Source of the DNA: Bacteroidota bacterium
Lineage (GTDB): Bacteria; Bacteroidota; Ignavibacteria; Palsa-1295
Reading direction: 5' to 3'
Length of the DNA: 64,000 bases
NCBI GenBank assembly: GCA_018266755.1
Contig: JAFDZW010000002.1
Location: 1 to 64,000 of the forward strand
Of this stretch, positions 1 through 8,811 are shown in pieces. The translations under genes were made by a program, and so were the position numbers. The stretch's first letter is position 1. The number at the start of each line of letters is the position of its first letter. Under the pieces are notes generated by a model, which saw only the letters and a list, made by a program, of their open reading frames with translations, did no database searches and had not been told where the DNA came from.

Positions 1-180
1 CTGACCGAGGTTCGGAATGAACTCAAGACCGGAATTTGAAAGGGAAACCTGGGAAGTAGAATTGGACAACTTGGATACGAGCCGATATCGCGATTGAGCG
101 TATGCTTCGCTTCCCGGCAATAGACCCAGTGCACACATTAAGGCACAATACGCAAAAGATGGAATGAGCGATTTCCGCAT
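1..180 (-). CDS. Secreted protein, N-terminal fragment
   Basis: An open frame reads leftward from an ATG at 180 through the window edge without a stop, giving 60 residues. It starts with a classical signal peptide: basic MRKS, a hydrophobic stretch, and AYA-Q as a likely signal peptidase I site near residue 28. What follows (Ser/Asn-rich, SNSTSQVSLSNSG) is typical of secreted beta-rich proteins but does not identify a family. The body of the protein lies outside the window. It reads in the same direction as the large fibre gene to its right, with a hairpin between them, so it is probably a separate transcript. Confidence 0.6.
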   Translation of the reverse strand, partial: MRKSLIPSFAYCALMCALGLLPGSEAYAQSRYRLVSKLSNSTSQVSLSNSGLEFIPNLGQ

Positions 181-293
181 ATTGCCGTTATTTCATTGTC
201 CCCAGCTACTAATATACAGTGCGTTTCTTAACATTGTTCTTATTACATCAAAATTAATGTTATTTCTACCACGTCGGTCTGAAATGCTACACA

Positions 294-329
294 TACGCCG
301 GTATCCTTCTTAATGAGGACACCGGCGTA
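294..329 (-). terminator. Hairpin downstream of the fibre gene
   Basis: Two 13-nt arms (294-306 and 317-329) flank a 10-nt loop. In the leftward transcript they pair completely if one G-U is allowed; in the rightward transcript the same position would be an A-C mismatch. This favours a role for RNA read leftward, ending the gene that stops at 360. There is no long U tract, so a stabilising 3' hairpin is also possible. Confidence 0.55.
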
Positions 330-359
330 CGAATAGCGTCAGTTACTTGGATAGTCAAT

Positions 360-3185
360 TTATTTCACCACAGTCATTTTTTTCGACTGAGACTGGATAC
401 CATCCGCAATGATCGTATAGAAGTACTGCCCAGCGGCCAGTTTATCCGCACTGACAGTCACAGTACCGTTTTCAGCAACCGCAAGCGGCACACGCATAAC
501 TTCCGCTCCATTTGCCGCCAACACAAGCAATTCGGCATTCGAAATGCTCTGCGGTAAGTGGTAACTGATTGTCGTTGCGTTACTGAACGGGTTCGGATTA
601 TTCTGATAGAATACTACCTGATCTCCCGCCGAAGTTGTACTATTCGACTTATTGGCGGTTGCATTTGCTGAGAGTGCAAATACCGCTGCCTCAAGTTTGG
701 AAAGGCGCGCACTGAGATCAGCAATTTGAGCGTCCTTGGCAGCGATCTCACTTTGCTGTGCTTTTATCGCTTCACTCAGGTACGGGATCACCATCTGATA
801 GTCAACCGCGCGATAACCATCCTTTTTGATCGCGACAGCTTCCGGAATTACTTGCTCCAATTCTTGAGCAATATATCCGATCTGGTGGCGTGTCGTAAAC
901 TGGTATCCAGGGACCTCGCCGACCTTGAAATCGTACTGCACACCGCGCAGTCTAAGCACCTGCGCAAGCGGATCCGTAAGGTCGGTAATATTCTTCTTGA
1001 ATTGTCTGTCCGATACAGTCCATGAGCCGGATGTATTCCAACACGTGCCTGTTACGTTCAAGTCACCCGAAACATCCAACGTGTAACCGGGACTTGTTGT
1101 ACCGATTCCAACTTTCCCATTCGGATCGATGACCATTTTGGAAGATGGTGCATTATCTGAAGACCCCGATGAACCGGGGGTTGGCGTTTGGAATATGATG
1201 GTGCCTGCACCAGCAGCGTTTCCGGTCGAAATACCAGCAGACAAATACAGATTCCCACCATTTAGGTTTGACGAGGATTTTGCTCCCCCAGCTTGGATGG
1301 TAAGATCTTTACCAGTAGAGGACGAATTGCGTTCCAGCCACATGGTTCGATTGCTATTGCCGTCTAAGGATACGTCTTTTGTAGGTGACGTTGTGCCAAG
1401 ACCAAGCGCCCCGGCCCCGCTCAGGTACATTTTCGTCGCGGGCGTGCGGTCAGTCGTTCCACTGCTGCCTGCTGTAGCAACGTTGAATGCAATATTCGAT
1501 GAACCGGTACCGGTAGAAGTCCCGGCGCTGAGCGTCAGATCGCCGCCGGCAAGATTCGTACCACCGGATACTGCTGCACCCGACGTGATCGTCAGCGGGG
1601 TACCGTTCGCCGAAGCTGTCGTCGTACGTTCTACGCCGATCGTTTGCGCAGCAGGGGTTGTACCGGAATTGAAATTCAACGATACCGTGCTCGTCGGTGA
1701 TGCGACATTAACTCCGATACGGTTATTGGCATTATCTTCATATAAGATACTGCTGGTAAGACTGCTCGCGCCATTCCAGACTGCAAGCCGTGGCGAGGCA
1801 CCCGTGCCGGTCACGCCGCCACCGCCGCCTGCCGTGCAAAGAATGACATCGCCCGCCGTATTGACCGACAACATTACAGGGTTCACCAGCGGAGTAGTGA
1901 GTGGAACTGCACCGGCGAACTGGGAGAGTCGGAGTCCGCTCGTCGCGCTCGCACCGGCACCCGAGTTGATCTCGACCTGATTTCCTGGCGCATTCGATCC
2001 AAAGCCCGCAAAGCCTTGCACCATCAATCCGTTGAGCGGCGCGGCGGTGCCGGCGTATGCTGTGCCGATCGCTACGTTAGCGCGCGAAGCCGGGATAGCG
2101 GTACCCGGAATCGTCGCGTATCCAACGTCGAGCGCATTCGCGTGTGCAACATTATAGCCGATCGAGAAGCGGCCCGAGTTCTCCATCGAGAACAGTTGAT
2201 AATACACACCGCCGTTCGTTGCGCCAACGGTAAGTTGGTCGACACCATTTCCGAGATTCGGAGCCGGTCCCGGCAGTCCTTCCGGATTATCACCGACGCT
2301 CACCCGCAGTTCGGATACGTCGTTGGCGTTGTTCGACCGATTCATGAAGATCGGATCCGTATTCTCACCATTTGTCGGTGCGCCTCCAAGCAGACCGAAT
2401 GTTCCGGCGACACCGGAGAAATTCAGCGTGTTTCCTTGCCCTCCTACGAAGCCGGGGGGAGTAGGCACACCGGCAGGTGGAAAGATATTTCCGATGCGTC
2501 CGCTTCCCGAGACCTGCAGTACCTCCGCGCCGAGCAGGAAACCGCCCGTCGGACCGACGACGATCTGCGAACCGCCATTCTCATACATAATGCTGTTCTC
2601 GATGTTCGTCGGGGTTGTCCACTTCGGGATGTATGTGGGTGTACCGAAGAGCGTCGTGTTGACATTTCCACCGCCAACTGACGACCAGTTCAACCCAGCA
2701 GAGCCATTTGTAGTCAGCACTTGGCCTGCTGTTCCGTCATTTGCAGGCAATGAGTACGTGATGTTGGACCCTGCAACGGACTTGAACCCGGTTGAAAATG
2801 TCCCGGCCGCGTTCCACAGAGTCAGTGTCGATGCGACGCCTCCGTTCGGCAAGAACGAGCCGTTGCCGGTGACGCTCAGGTTTCCGTTCGTCAACGTTAG
2901 GTTACCATTATTGACGATCGAGTTGCCTCCGAACCAGGTCGTTCCGAAGACTTCGAACATGTGCGTCGGCACGTACGAACTCGGAGTCGTCGCACCGATG
3001 CTCACAAATCCTCCGCTTGGGAATTGTAAGTTAACGATGTTACAGCTACCTCCGGAGCTGATCAACCATTGTGCCTCGCTTTTTTGCGAAAGCATTGTAT
3101 TAATCGACATGGACAGAAGCACGAACATCGCTGTCCGCACGAATCGAGACCGAAGCCTCCTGTTATGACCACGTTGTGTTTTCAT
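360..3185 (-). CDS. T9SS-exported tail-fibre-like protein with S74 chaperone domain
   Basis: This 941-residue protein begins with a long signal peptide ending SEAQ near residue 39; an upstream ATG at 3326 would place 47 unlikely residues before it, so 3185 is chosen. The middle is low-complexity and repetitive, rich in Gly, Asn, Thr and Ser, with recurring GIGT(T)SP and SAG-STG units like those of fibrous adhesins and phage tail spikes. Around residues 720-800 is a peptidase S74 / intramolecular chaperone domain (SDRQFKKNI, IGYIAQELEQVIPEAV). S74 domains trimerise fibre proteins and often cleave themselves off. A short coiled coil (about 795-835) follows, then a T9SS type A sorting domain (YQNNPNPFSNATTISY to the C-terminus). 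Inference: a trimeric surface fibre exported through the type IX system. The repetitive middle makes a finer call impossible. Confidence 0.85.
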   Translation of the reverse strand: MKTQRGHNRRLRSRFVRTAMFVLLSMSINTMLSQKSEAQWLISSGGSCNIVNLQFPSGGFVSIGATTPSSYVPTHMFEVFGTTWFGGNSIVNNGNLTLTNGNLSVTGNGSFLPNGGVASTLTLWNAAGTFSTGFKSVAGSNITYSLPANDGTAGQVLTTNGSAGLNWSSVGGGNVNTTLFGTPTYIPKWTTPTNIENSIMYENGGSQIVVGPTGGFLLGAEVLQVSGSGRIGNIFPPAGVPTPPGFVGGQGNTLNFSGVAGTFGLLGGAPTNGENTDPIFMNRSNNANDVSELRVSVGDNPEGLPGPAPNLGNGVDQLTVGATNGGVYYQLFSMENSGRFSIGYNVAHANALDVGYATIPGTAIPASRANVAIGTAYAGTAAPLNGLMVQGFAGFGSNAPGNQVEINSGAGASATSGLRLSQFAGAVPLTTPLVNPVMLSVNTAGDVILCTAGGGGGVTGTGASPRLAVWNGASSLTSSILYEDNANNRIGVNVASPTSTVSLNFNSGTTPAAQTIGVERTTTASANGTPLTITSGAAVSGGTNLAGGDLTLSAGTSTGTGSSNIAFNVATAGSSGTTDRTPATKMYLSGAGALGLGTTSPTKDVSLDGNSNRTMWLERNSSSTGKDLTIQAGGAKSSSNLNGGNLYLSAGISTGNAAGAGTIIFQTPTPGSSGSSDNAPSSKMVIDPNGKVGIGTTSPGYTLDVSGDLNVTGTCWNTSGSWTVSDRQFKKNITDLTDPLAQVLRLRGVQYDFKVGEVPGYQFTTRHQIGYIAQELEQVIPEAVAIKKDGYRAVDYQMVIPYLSEAIKAQQSEIAAKDAQIADLSARLSKLEAAVFALSANATANKSNSTTSAGDQVVFYQNNPNPFSNATTISYHLPQSISNAELLVLAANGAEVMRVPLAVAENGTVTVSADKLAAGQYFYTIIADGIQSQSKKMTVVK

Positions 3186-3525
3186 ATTGGATGTTGTTAC
3201 TGTTGATGTATCCGTTGAATGATGAGTATCTACCGCTATTCGCTGAGCATTCGACGACCGGCAACAGTACAATGTGGACCCTGTTGTAGGCGAATGAGCA
3301 ATGTCAGTGAATAGGCAATAGCGCACGAATCTACGAAAACGGTTGCAGAAGTGACTACCTATATAGTACTCATATTATGCAGAAAAAACATAAATATCTT
3401 GACTTGCTATTTGCTCAATACATTTTTTCACAGGTTGGTAGATTCGCGAGTGGAGGTACCTTTCAAACCTAAACGTACAGTACTATAGGACCTACGGTGA
3501 GATATACTCACAAAAAGAGAAGTTG
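3186..3525. other. Intergenic region upstream of the fibre gene
   Basis: About 340 bp separate the fibre gene start and the tRNA. The right part is AT-rich (3361-3440) and is the probable promoter region for the leftward fibre gene, but no element matches TAnnTTTG convincingly at a good distance. An extended open frame runs to 3326 but has no coding character before the signal peptide. No RNA gene was seen here. Confidence 0.4.
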
Positions 3526-3599
3526 TAGCGGGGGAGGGACTTGAACCCACGACCTACGGATTATGATTCCGACGCTCTAACCAACTGAGCTACCCCGCC
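3526..3599 (-). tRNA. tRNA-Met (anticodon CAT)
   Basis: The reverse complement folds as a cloverleaf: acceptor GGCGGGG with CCCCGCT, D-arm GCTC/GAGC, an anticodon loop ATCATAA with anticodon CAT, and a T-loop TTCAAGT. The discriminator base is A73 and no CCA is encoded. CAT serves initiator Met, elongator Met or lysidine-modified Ile2. The first acceptor pair is G-U, unlike the mismatch expected of a bacterial initiator, and the overall sequence resembles elongator Met tRNAs. Position 27-43 and one T-stem pair look unpaired, so a covariance-model check is needed to separate Met from Ile2. Confidence 0.9.
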
Positions 3600-3677
3600 A
3601 CCATTGTATCAACAAAACCCTTGCGGGTGTTGTTGAGAGCGCCTTAAACGAATTCCCCGATAAGTCAAGTTCCGACG

Positions 3678-4340
3678 ATGGCAGCGGCTCAAAACACACT
3701 TCCCTACCTCGAACGCACACCGCGCAGCGGCGATGCGCAGTCGGCGCCCGTCCTGGTGTTGCTGCACGGGCGCGCGGCTCGGGCCGAGACGATCTTTTCG
3801 GTCGAGGGACTGCTCGATCCGCGCTTTCATATCATCTCCATCGGCGCACCGTACGAGAGCCCGCGCGGGGAGTTCGAGTGGTTCTTGCCCTACGATTACG
3901 ATCACCCGCTCGAGTCGTTCTCCGAAGCGCACTTCCGCGAAAGCGAAGAGCGACTGACTGCGCAGATCCGTTCGATGCTTGGCGAGCGCGGCGTCACGAA
4001 CGACCGCCTCGTGATCGGCGGCTTCTCGCAAGGTGCAGCGATGAGTCATATCCTCGCGATGCGCGGTATCCTCAAACCACGAGGCATCCTCGCCATGAGC
4101 GGCTTCTTCCCAAGGCCGTTGGAGAGTTGGACCGTACCTGATGCAATGCCCGACTACTTCATCTCGCATGGCACGAACGACCAAGTATTGCCGGTGAGCG
4201 AATCGAGATATGCGTATGATTTCTGCACAGCCCACGGCCTTGCGGCGGAGTTCTTCGAATACTCCGGCCGGCACAAGATGACGATACCGCTACTTGAAAA
4301 AGTGAGTGCATGGGTGAACGAGCACGTTCACTTATCGTAG
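3678..4340 (+). CDS. Phospholipase/carboxylesterase family alpha/beta hydrolase
   Basis: A 220-residue cytoplasmic alpha/beta hydrolase of the small carboxylesterase / lysophospholipase (YpfH-like) family, with the usual length. The oxyanion-side motif LLHGRAA is at residues 28-34. The nucleophile elbow GFSQG puts Ser at 117, the acid is probably Asp168 in GTNDQ, and the catalytic His is 199 in GRHKM. The family hydrolyses short acyl esters; the natural substrate cannot be read from the sequence. It lies alone on the plus strand just after the tRNA, and its 3' end overlaps the convergent secreted-protein gene by 13 bp. No signal peptide is present. Confidence 0.88.
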   Translation: MAAAQNTLPYLERTPRSGDAQSAPVLVLLHGRAARAETIFSVEGLLDPRFHIISIGAPYESPRGEFEWFLPYDYDHPLESFSEAHFRESEERLTAQIRSMLGERGVTNDRLVIGGFSQGAAMSHILAMRGILKPRGILAMSGFFPRPLESWTVPDAMPDYFISHGTNDQVLPVSESRYAYDFCTAHGLAAEFFEYSGRHKMTIPLLEKVSAWVNEHVHLS

Positions 4341-5968
4341 GTCTTGCCTTGCACGAAATCGAGGACGCGTTCGCTCTCGCCGCTTTTCATCGTTACAATT
4401 CCCGAACCGTAGGCGGAGCGGAGTGAGGGCGAGTTGATCAGCCATTTGCGATCGTCCGTGTCATACTCCCCTTTACCAGAGAACATCCGCGCGTCGATCC
4501 CGCCGTCGTTCGGACTATCACTCACATAGATCCAGAAGCCGCCCTTCCCTTTCGGCAAATCCATTCGCAACCGATATCCGCCCGGCGCATCGGTGATCGT
4601 GTAATCGCTCGAGGTATTGATCGTGACAAGTACTGAATCGTATCGCACGATGAGTTCGTGCCAGACGGTCGAGTCGGCGCTGACGATCACTCCCCAAGCA
4701 GGGATGAAGAGATCGGCGTGCTTGACGGGATAGTCCTTCGGAACATCGTAGGTGAGTCGAAGCTGATTCTTTCGCTGCCAGATCTTCTCATACGGCGACG
4801 CACCCACCCACTTATCTTCGCTCGTATACCCGTTCTTCACTCCTTCGATCTTCTCCATGCCGAATGACGCGGGCTCCGGGAAGAACGTACCGAGTTCTTT
4901 GGTGGAATGATACGGATGCAGACCGACAATAGCATTGAACCGCTCCTTCGAGCGAAGTGTCAGCGACCAACTTCGCTGTTGAATGGGTTGAACAATACCG
5001 CTCTCGATCGAGCCGAGCGCATAGTGTCGATTCACATAAGTGTACTTGCGAACGGACTTTACGGCGGGCGTCTCGAAGCGAATGCGTCGACGTGAGCGCA
5101 CGATCTCGCGGCACTCGAAGCCTCCGTCGTCATGCGCGATCTCGCGGATCACTCTCGGGACTCGGTAGTTGCATGCGGCGGCGAATGCGAAATCGGGCAG
5201 CAAATGCTTTATGGAGTCCTCGAAGAAGAACTCGCCATACGAAAGCACCTCGGCGTTCGTCGAAACGAGCGCCGCTTCGTTCGACTCGCGCGAGTGCGCG
5301 CCAACATACGAGCCTTCCTGATACTTTACCGCGTAGTTCGCCAAAAGATACTCAAGCATCATCTCCGACTTACGCTTCACTTCCGCATCGCGAGCGTATT
5401 CCGAAAGCAGGATGAGCGGCGTGATGTAGTAATACAGGTATCGAGGAGAATCGAACTCACTCATGCCTTGCTTCACCGTCTCTTCGATCCAGTGCAGGAG
5501 CCATTGCCTCGCTTCAGCATGGATCTCCACGGATGAGCGGCCCATGAACCACTCACTTGCAGGCAACGAGTCCCACTCCTCGCTCATAAGCAAGAGCGAT
5601 CCGTAGTACATCAGGAAATGATTTTCGGTGTCGCCGCGATACGGCGTGAAGAGCTTCCAACACTCTCTGATCTTTGCTTTGTAGGAAATCGGCAGCACGT
5701 CGCGGCAGGAGAAGTAGAGTCCGGCACAACCGTACATCCAGAACATATCGCCGTACTCGCGCGAGAGCAGCGTGTCGAGTTGCGCGTAGGCTCGCGGCCG
5801 GTTTTCGCCGAGGATGAGGTTCGCGGTGACAGCAGAGAACGTCGGATGATAGTCCTTTTGCGCGATGCGATCGAGCAGCTTGATATTGTGCCATGTCGGC
5901 TGTGCCTGAGCCGAGCGCACAGCGAGCACCGATAGGAGCGCGAGCATGATGAGTGTCCTCCGCTTCAC
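4328..5968 (-). CDS. Secreted protein of unknown function, helical-repeat body
   Basis: A 546-residue protein with a signal peptide ending AQAQ near residue 23. The first half is rich in amphipathic helices with Trp/Tyr/Leu pairs (YLYYYITPLILLSEYA, WLLHWIEETVKQG), resembling an alpha/alpha toroid such as those of polysaccharide lyases and heparinase-like enzymes; the second half is beta-rich. I do not recognise a named family and the toroid reading is an impression, not a match. It is the last gene of a leftward operon: its ATG overlaps the stop of the BNR gene by 4 bp (ATGA). Its position behind a transporter and a glycosidase suggests a role in carbohydrate processing in the periplasm or outside the cell. 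Confidence 0.6.
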   Translation of the reverse strand: MKRRTLIMLALLSVLAVRSAQAQPTWHNIKLLDRIAQKDYHPTFSAVTANLILGENRPRAYAQLDTLLSREYGDMFWMYGCAGLYFSCRDVLPISYKAKIRECWKLFTPYRGDTENHFLMYYGSLLLMSEEWDSLPASEWFMGRSSVEIHAEARQWLLHWIEETVKQGMSEFDSPRYLYYYITPLILLSEYARDAEVKRKSEMMLEYLLANYAVKYQEGSYVGAHSRESNEAALVSTNAEVLSYGEFFFEDSIKHLLPDFAFAAACNYRVPRVIREIAHDDGGFECREIVRSRRRIRFETPAVKSVRKYTYVNRHYALGSIESGIVQPIQQRSWSLTLRSKERFNAIVGLHPYHSTKELGTFFPEPASFGMEKIEGVKNGYTSEDKWVGASPYEKIWQRKNQLRLTYDVPKDYPVKHADLFIPAWGVIVSADSTVWHELIVRYDSVLVTINTSSDYTITDAPGGYRLRMDLPKGKGGFWIYVSDSPNDGGIDARMFSGKGEYDTDDRKWLINSPSLRSAYGSGIVTMKSGESERVLDFVQGKTYDK

Positions 5969-6840
5969 TTCCGTACCTCCGCTGCGTGAATGGACCAGAC
6001 CTGCAACGTCGGCAAGCCGAGAAGCACGAACTCGTCATCGTGCTTACCGGGGACGACCTTCCATACGCCTCCCGACAACGAGCCAACGAACAGATCGTTG
6101 CCGACAGCGGCCATCGCCTGCGCATTGCGTGGCGAGCGGCTAATAAGATGTGCCGCATACGTCGTATCGACGTGATACACACCACGTTCGCCGCCAACAT
6201 ACAACGTGCGGGGTACCGCAGCAATAGACCATAAGCCGCCACGCTTTGGCAACGGACGAACAATGAGTTTGCCCCCAATATAGACGCCACCTTCCGCGCT
6301 GAGTGTCGTAAGGCGACCATCGGCCAGCCGTACCGCATTCAACTCCGTGATGTTCCCGGTGCTCGAATCATAGAAGAGATGTTCTCGAAATTCGCGAGGC
6401 CCGAGTTCGCTCCAGTGCTCGCCGCTGTCGTTGCTTGTCCAGAGGCCGGTCGCGGTGGCAATCGTCAAATGTCCGGGACTCCGTTGATCGATGGCGACAT
6501 CCATCACTTCGGCAATTCGCCAATCGGTAAGCATGCGCCAATGCTCCCCGGCATCCGTCGAACGCATACAGCCATTGCCACAAGCGAGGTAGAGCGTTTG
6601 GCCGAAACTCGAATCGACGACGGAGACGGAGTAACACTTCACGTGGCTCCAGCCGATGTGCTTCCACGTTGCGCCGCTGTCGTCGCTTGTCCAGAGTCCG
6701 GAGCCGATCGAGCTCCCGCCCATGAATGCAGACGGATCGTCATTTGCTAATGCGCATGCATACAGACGCGTGTGCGTCTGCGCATGCAATGCAGTGCACA
6801 AAAGAATCGCGAAAGTCACTGTAGCGATCAGGCGGCGCAT
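5965..6840 (-). CDS. Secreted BNR/photosystem-II-stability-factor-like repeat protein
   Basis: The start at 6840 is preferred to 6900 because it begins directly with a signal peptide (MRRLIATV to LHAQ, about residues 1-21). The 291-residue product contains repeated units of the form TSDDSGATWKHIG, RSTDAGEHWRML and TSNDSGEHWSELG: the Asp-box (BNR) signature of beta-propellers such as sialidase-like and Ycf48-like folds. No sialidase catalytic set was found, so a structural or binding propeller is more likely than an enzyme. The start overlaps the stop of the glycosidase by 13 bp and its own stop overlaps the next start by 4 bp, which indicates translational coupling. There is no T9SS tail. Confidence 0.75.
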   Translation of the reverse strand: MRRLIATVTFAILLCTALHAQTHTRLYACALANDDPSAFMGGSSIGSGLWTSDDSGATWKHIGWSHVKCYSVSVVDSSFGQTLYLACGNGCMRSTDAGEHWRMLTDWRIAEVMDVAIDQRSPGHLTIATATGLWTSNDSGEHWSELGPREFREHLFYDSSTGNITELNAVRLADGRLTTLSAEGGVYIGGKLIVRPLPKRGGLWSIAAVPRTLYVGGERGVYHVDTTYAAHLISRSPRNAQAMAAVGNDLFVGSLSGGVWKVVPGKHDDEFVLLGLPTLQVWSIHAAEVRK

Positions 6841-8804
6841 TCGACGAAGGAATCGCGGAATCGTAGCCGCGCAGATACACCGCTCAGACGGGGGGTGCAT
6901 ATCAGCTCATCGTCTACAACGCGCGCACCAAGCACATCACGCATGACCAGAATGATCCACTCGGCCCATGACCACGGGAGTATCCCGACCGGAGGAAGCG
7001 GAGGCGTTGGGCGAACGCCATAGAACTCGAACCATGATCCGCCATCTCCTGCTTTCTTCGCGAGCCACTCAACGGTCTTTATGAACGCTGCTTCATCGCC
7101 GCATCGCAGCGCAGCCTGCGCATACATGATCGTCGCAAGCGACCACGGCCCGGGCGAATCGGGTTCGCCGCTGATGTCGTAGCGTCCGATTCCGCCGCCA
7201 TCCCAGGCTTGCGACCACAACGTGCTGACGAGCTTGAACGTGTTCTGCGCGACTTCGCTCGACGCATCGACAATACCAAGAAGGACAGGAAAGAGCTGCG
7301 TTACATCAGGCTCAAGGAGGTGTACGCCTTCCGTGCCAAGTGGCAACTCGGACGGTACAAATTTCGCGAAGTAATCGGACGACTCTTTCTTGCGATCGAC
7401 ATTCAACGTGTGTTGAATACTTCCCGAAGCAGTTCGACGCTTGACGATCCGCCCCTCTGCAACGAAGCTGTGCGTCGGATGCGAAAGAAACGACTGCCTC
7501 ATCTTCGCGGCAGCATCCGACCAACGCGTGGCATCCTCACCGTGACCATGCTGCCTCGCGATGCGTGCAATGCCATCAAAACCCTCGATACACATACTCT
7601 GGTGTGCAACATCATACCCGCGCTCGATGCCCATCGCCTCCATTCGCTCCCAGATATCTCGGGCGCTGATAAGCATGCCGGTGTCGTGGTCAAGAAACTC
7701 AGGGCGCAGCAGGTGGTCGGCGATGGCTTTGATACGAGGCCAGTGGTCAGTGACGAATGCAGTATCGTTCGTCCAATCGAGATAGGTGGCGACTGCTTCG
7801 AGCACAAAGCCGTTCGAATCAAGCTCCGAGTTCATCCCGCCACGGAAGCGGCTTGCCTCTGCAACCTGACCTTCGTCGTTCGAAAGATTGGTGAGGATAT
7901 TGGTGAGCACTGCCTTCGCACGCTCGAACTGACCGCTGTATACCAGTGCCTGAGCGACGCGTGATGCATCGCGTCCCCACTCCATGCCGTATTGCCACAC
8001 GGACGAATCGAAGCGGCCGCTCTCGGCAACCACTGCGCGGAGCCCTTGTGCGCTCGCGGTGAAATGCTTTGCGATAATCTCACGCTCTGTTGTTATAGTA
8101 TGAACGGAAGATGTGCTTTGCCAATACTCGCGCTCTGCCTTCCAAAGTGTTTCGATCTCGACCGTAGTTACATTCCCGACGGCATAAACCACATGAGCTT
8201 CGACATCGCCACCGAACGCAAGCTCCGGCTCTATCATCATGAACCGCTCGTTGATGCTCGCCGGTTGCTTCGAAGCGATGTAAAGCAATGCATGTCCGGC
8301 CGCGTAGAGTACGTTCGGCCGCGAGCCGAACTGAGAGAAGATCACTGGATTCGCATAGAGCGCCGTTTCGATCTTCACATCCTTCCCCGCAGCACCACGC
8401 ACGCAGATCCAGCGCACCATCACACTCGCACCGGCGGGACAATGGAAACTCTCGATGACCTCGTGCTCCCCCGCCTTCCAGGTCGCAAGGATGTTCGGGA
8501 CACCGTCGTGCTCGCTGCGCGACACGCAGAGATCACTCCCGGTAGCGTGATACGTGACTCCGTCAATGGTGACTGAGATCATCGTCCGCTCGAGCCCATA
8601 CTCGGGATGAAAGAGATAGCTGCCCCACTTGCGGGTAAAGTGTTCGGGCTGTTGGAGAATAACGCCAAGTGGTGTTGCACCCGGATCGCGCGACCACTGG
8701 ATGCACGCCGAAAGCTTCCCTGAGCCCACGAAAAAGTGGTCGGTCTCGGGGAGCGTGGTCTGGCTATCCGGGTGGAGTCGTTGCTCGGCGTTCACTGTCC
8801 GCAA
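6828..8804 (-). CDS. Six-hairpin glycosidase / glycogen-debranching-like enzyme
   Basis: A 658-residue protein without an evident signal peptide. The N-terminal 250 or so residues are beta-rich; the rest has the rhythm of an (alpha/alpha)6 glycosidase, with EWGRDASRVAQAL, a GGMNSELDSNGFVLEAV segment and a following DWTNDTAFV. These resemble GH15/GH63/GH116-type or amylo-alpha-1,6-glucosidase-like proteins; candidate general acids and bases include Glu and Asp in these segments, but I cannot assign them. Substrate is unknown. It sits 7 bp downstream of a sodium:solute symporter and overlaps the next gene by 13 bp, so import and hydrolysis of an oligosaccharide or glycoside is the simplest reading. 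Confidence 0.7.
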   Translation of the reverse strand: MRTVNAEQRLHPDSQTTLPETDHFFVGSGKLSACIQWSRDPGATPLGVILQQPEHFTRKWGSYLFHPEYGLERTMISVTIDGVTYHATGSDLCVSRSEHDGVPNILATWKAGEHEVIESFHCPAGASVMVRWICVRGAAGKDVKIETALYANPVIFSQFGSRPNVLYAAGHALLYIASKQPASINERFMMIEPELAFGGDVEAHVVYAVGNVTTVEIETLWKAEREYWQSTSSVHTITTEREIIAKHFTASAQGLRAVVAESGRFDSSVWQYGMEWGRDASRVAQALVYSGQFERAKAVLTNILTNLSNDEGQVAEASRFRGGMNSELDSNGFVLEAVATYLDWTNDTAFVTDHWPRIKAIADHLLRPEFLDHDTGMLISARDIWERMEAMGIERGYDVAHQSMCIEGFDGIARIARQHGHGEDATRWSDAAAKMRQSFLSHPTHSFVAEGRIVKRRTASGSIQHTLNVDRKKESSDYFAKFVPSELPLGTEGVHLLEPDVTQLFPVLLGIVDASSEVAQNTFKLVSTLWSQAWDGGGIGRYDISGEPDSPGPWSLATIMYAQAALRCGDEAAFIKTVEWLAKKAGDGGSWFEFYGVRPTPPLPPVGILPWSWAEWIILVMRDVLGARVVDDELICTPRLSGVSARLRFRDSFVECAA

Positions 8805-8811
8805 AATTACG

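Noticed and set aside
1129-1980. Long plus-strand frames opposite the fibre gene (also 2323-3168)
   Set aside because: They mirror the repetitive, Gly/Ser/Pro-rich coding strand; the leftward frame has the signal peptide, S74 and sorting domains.
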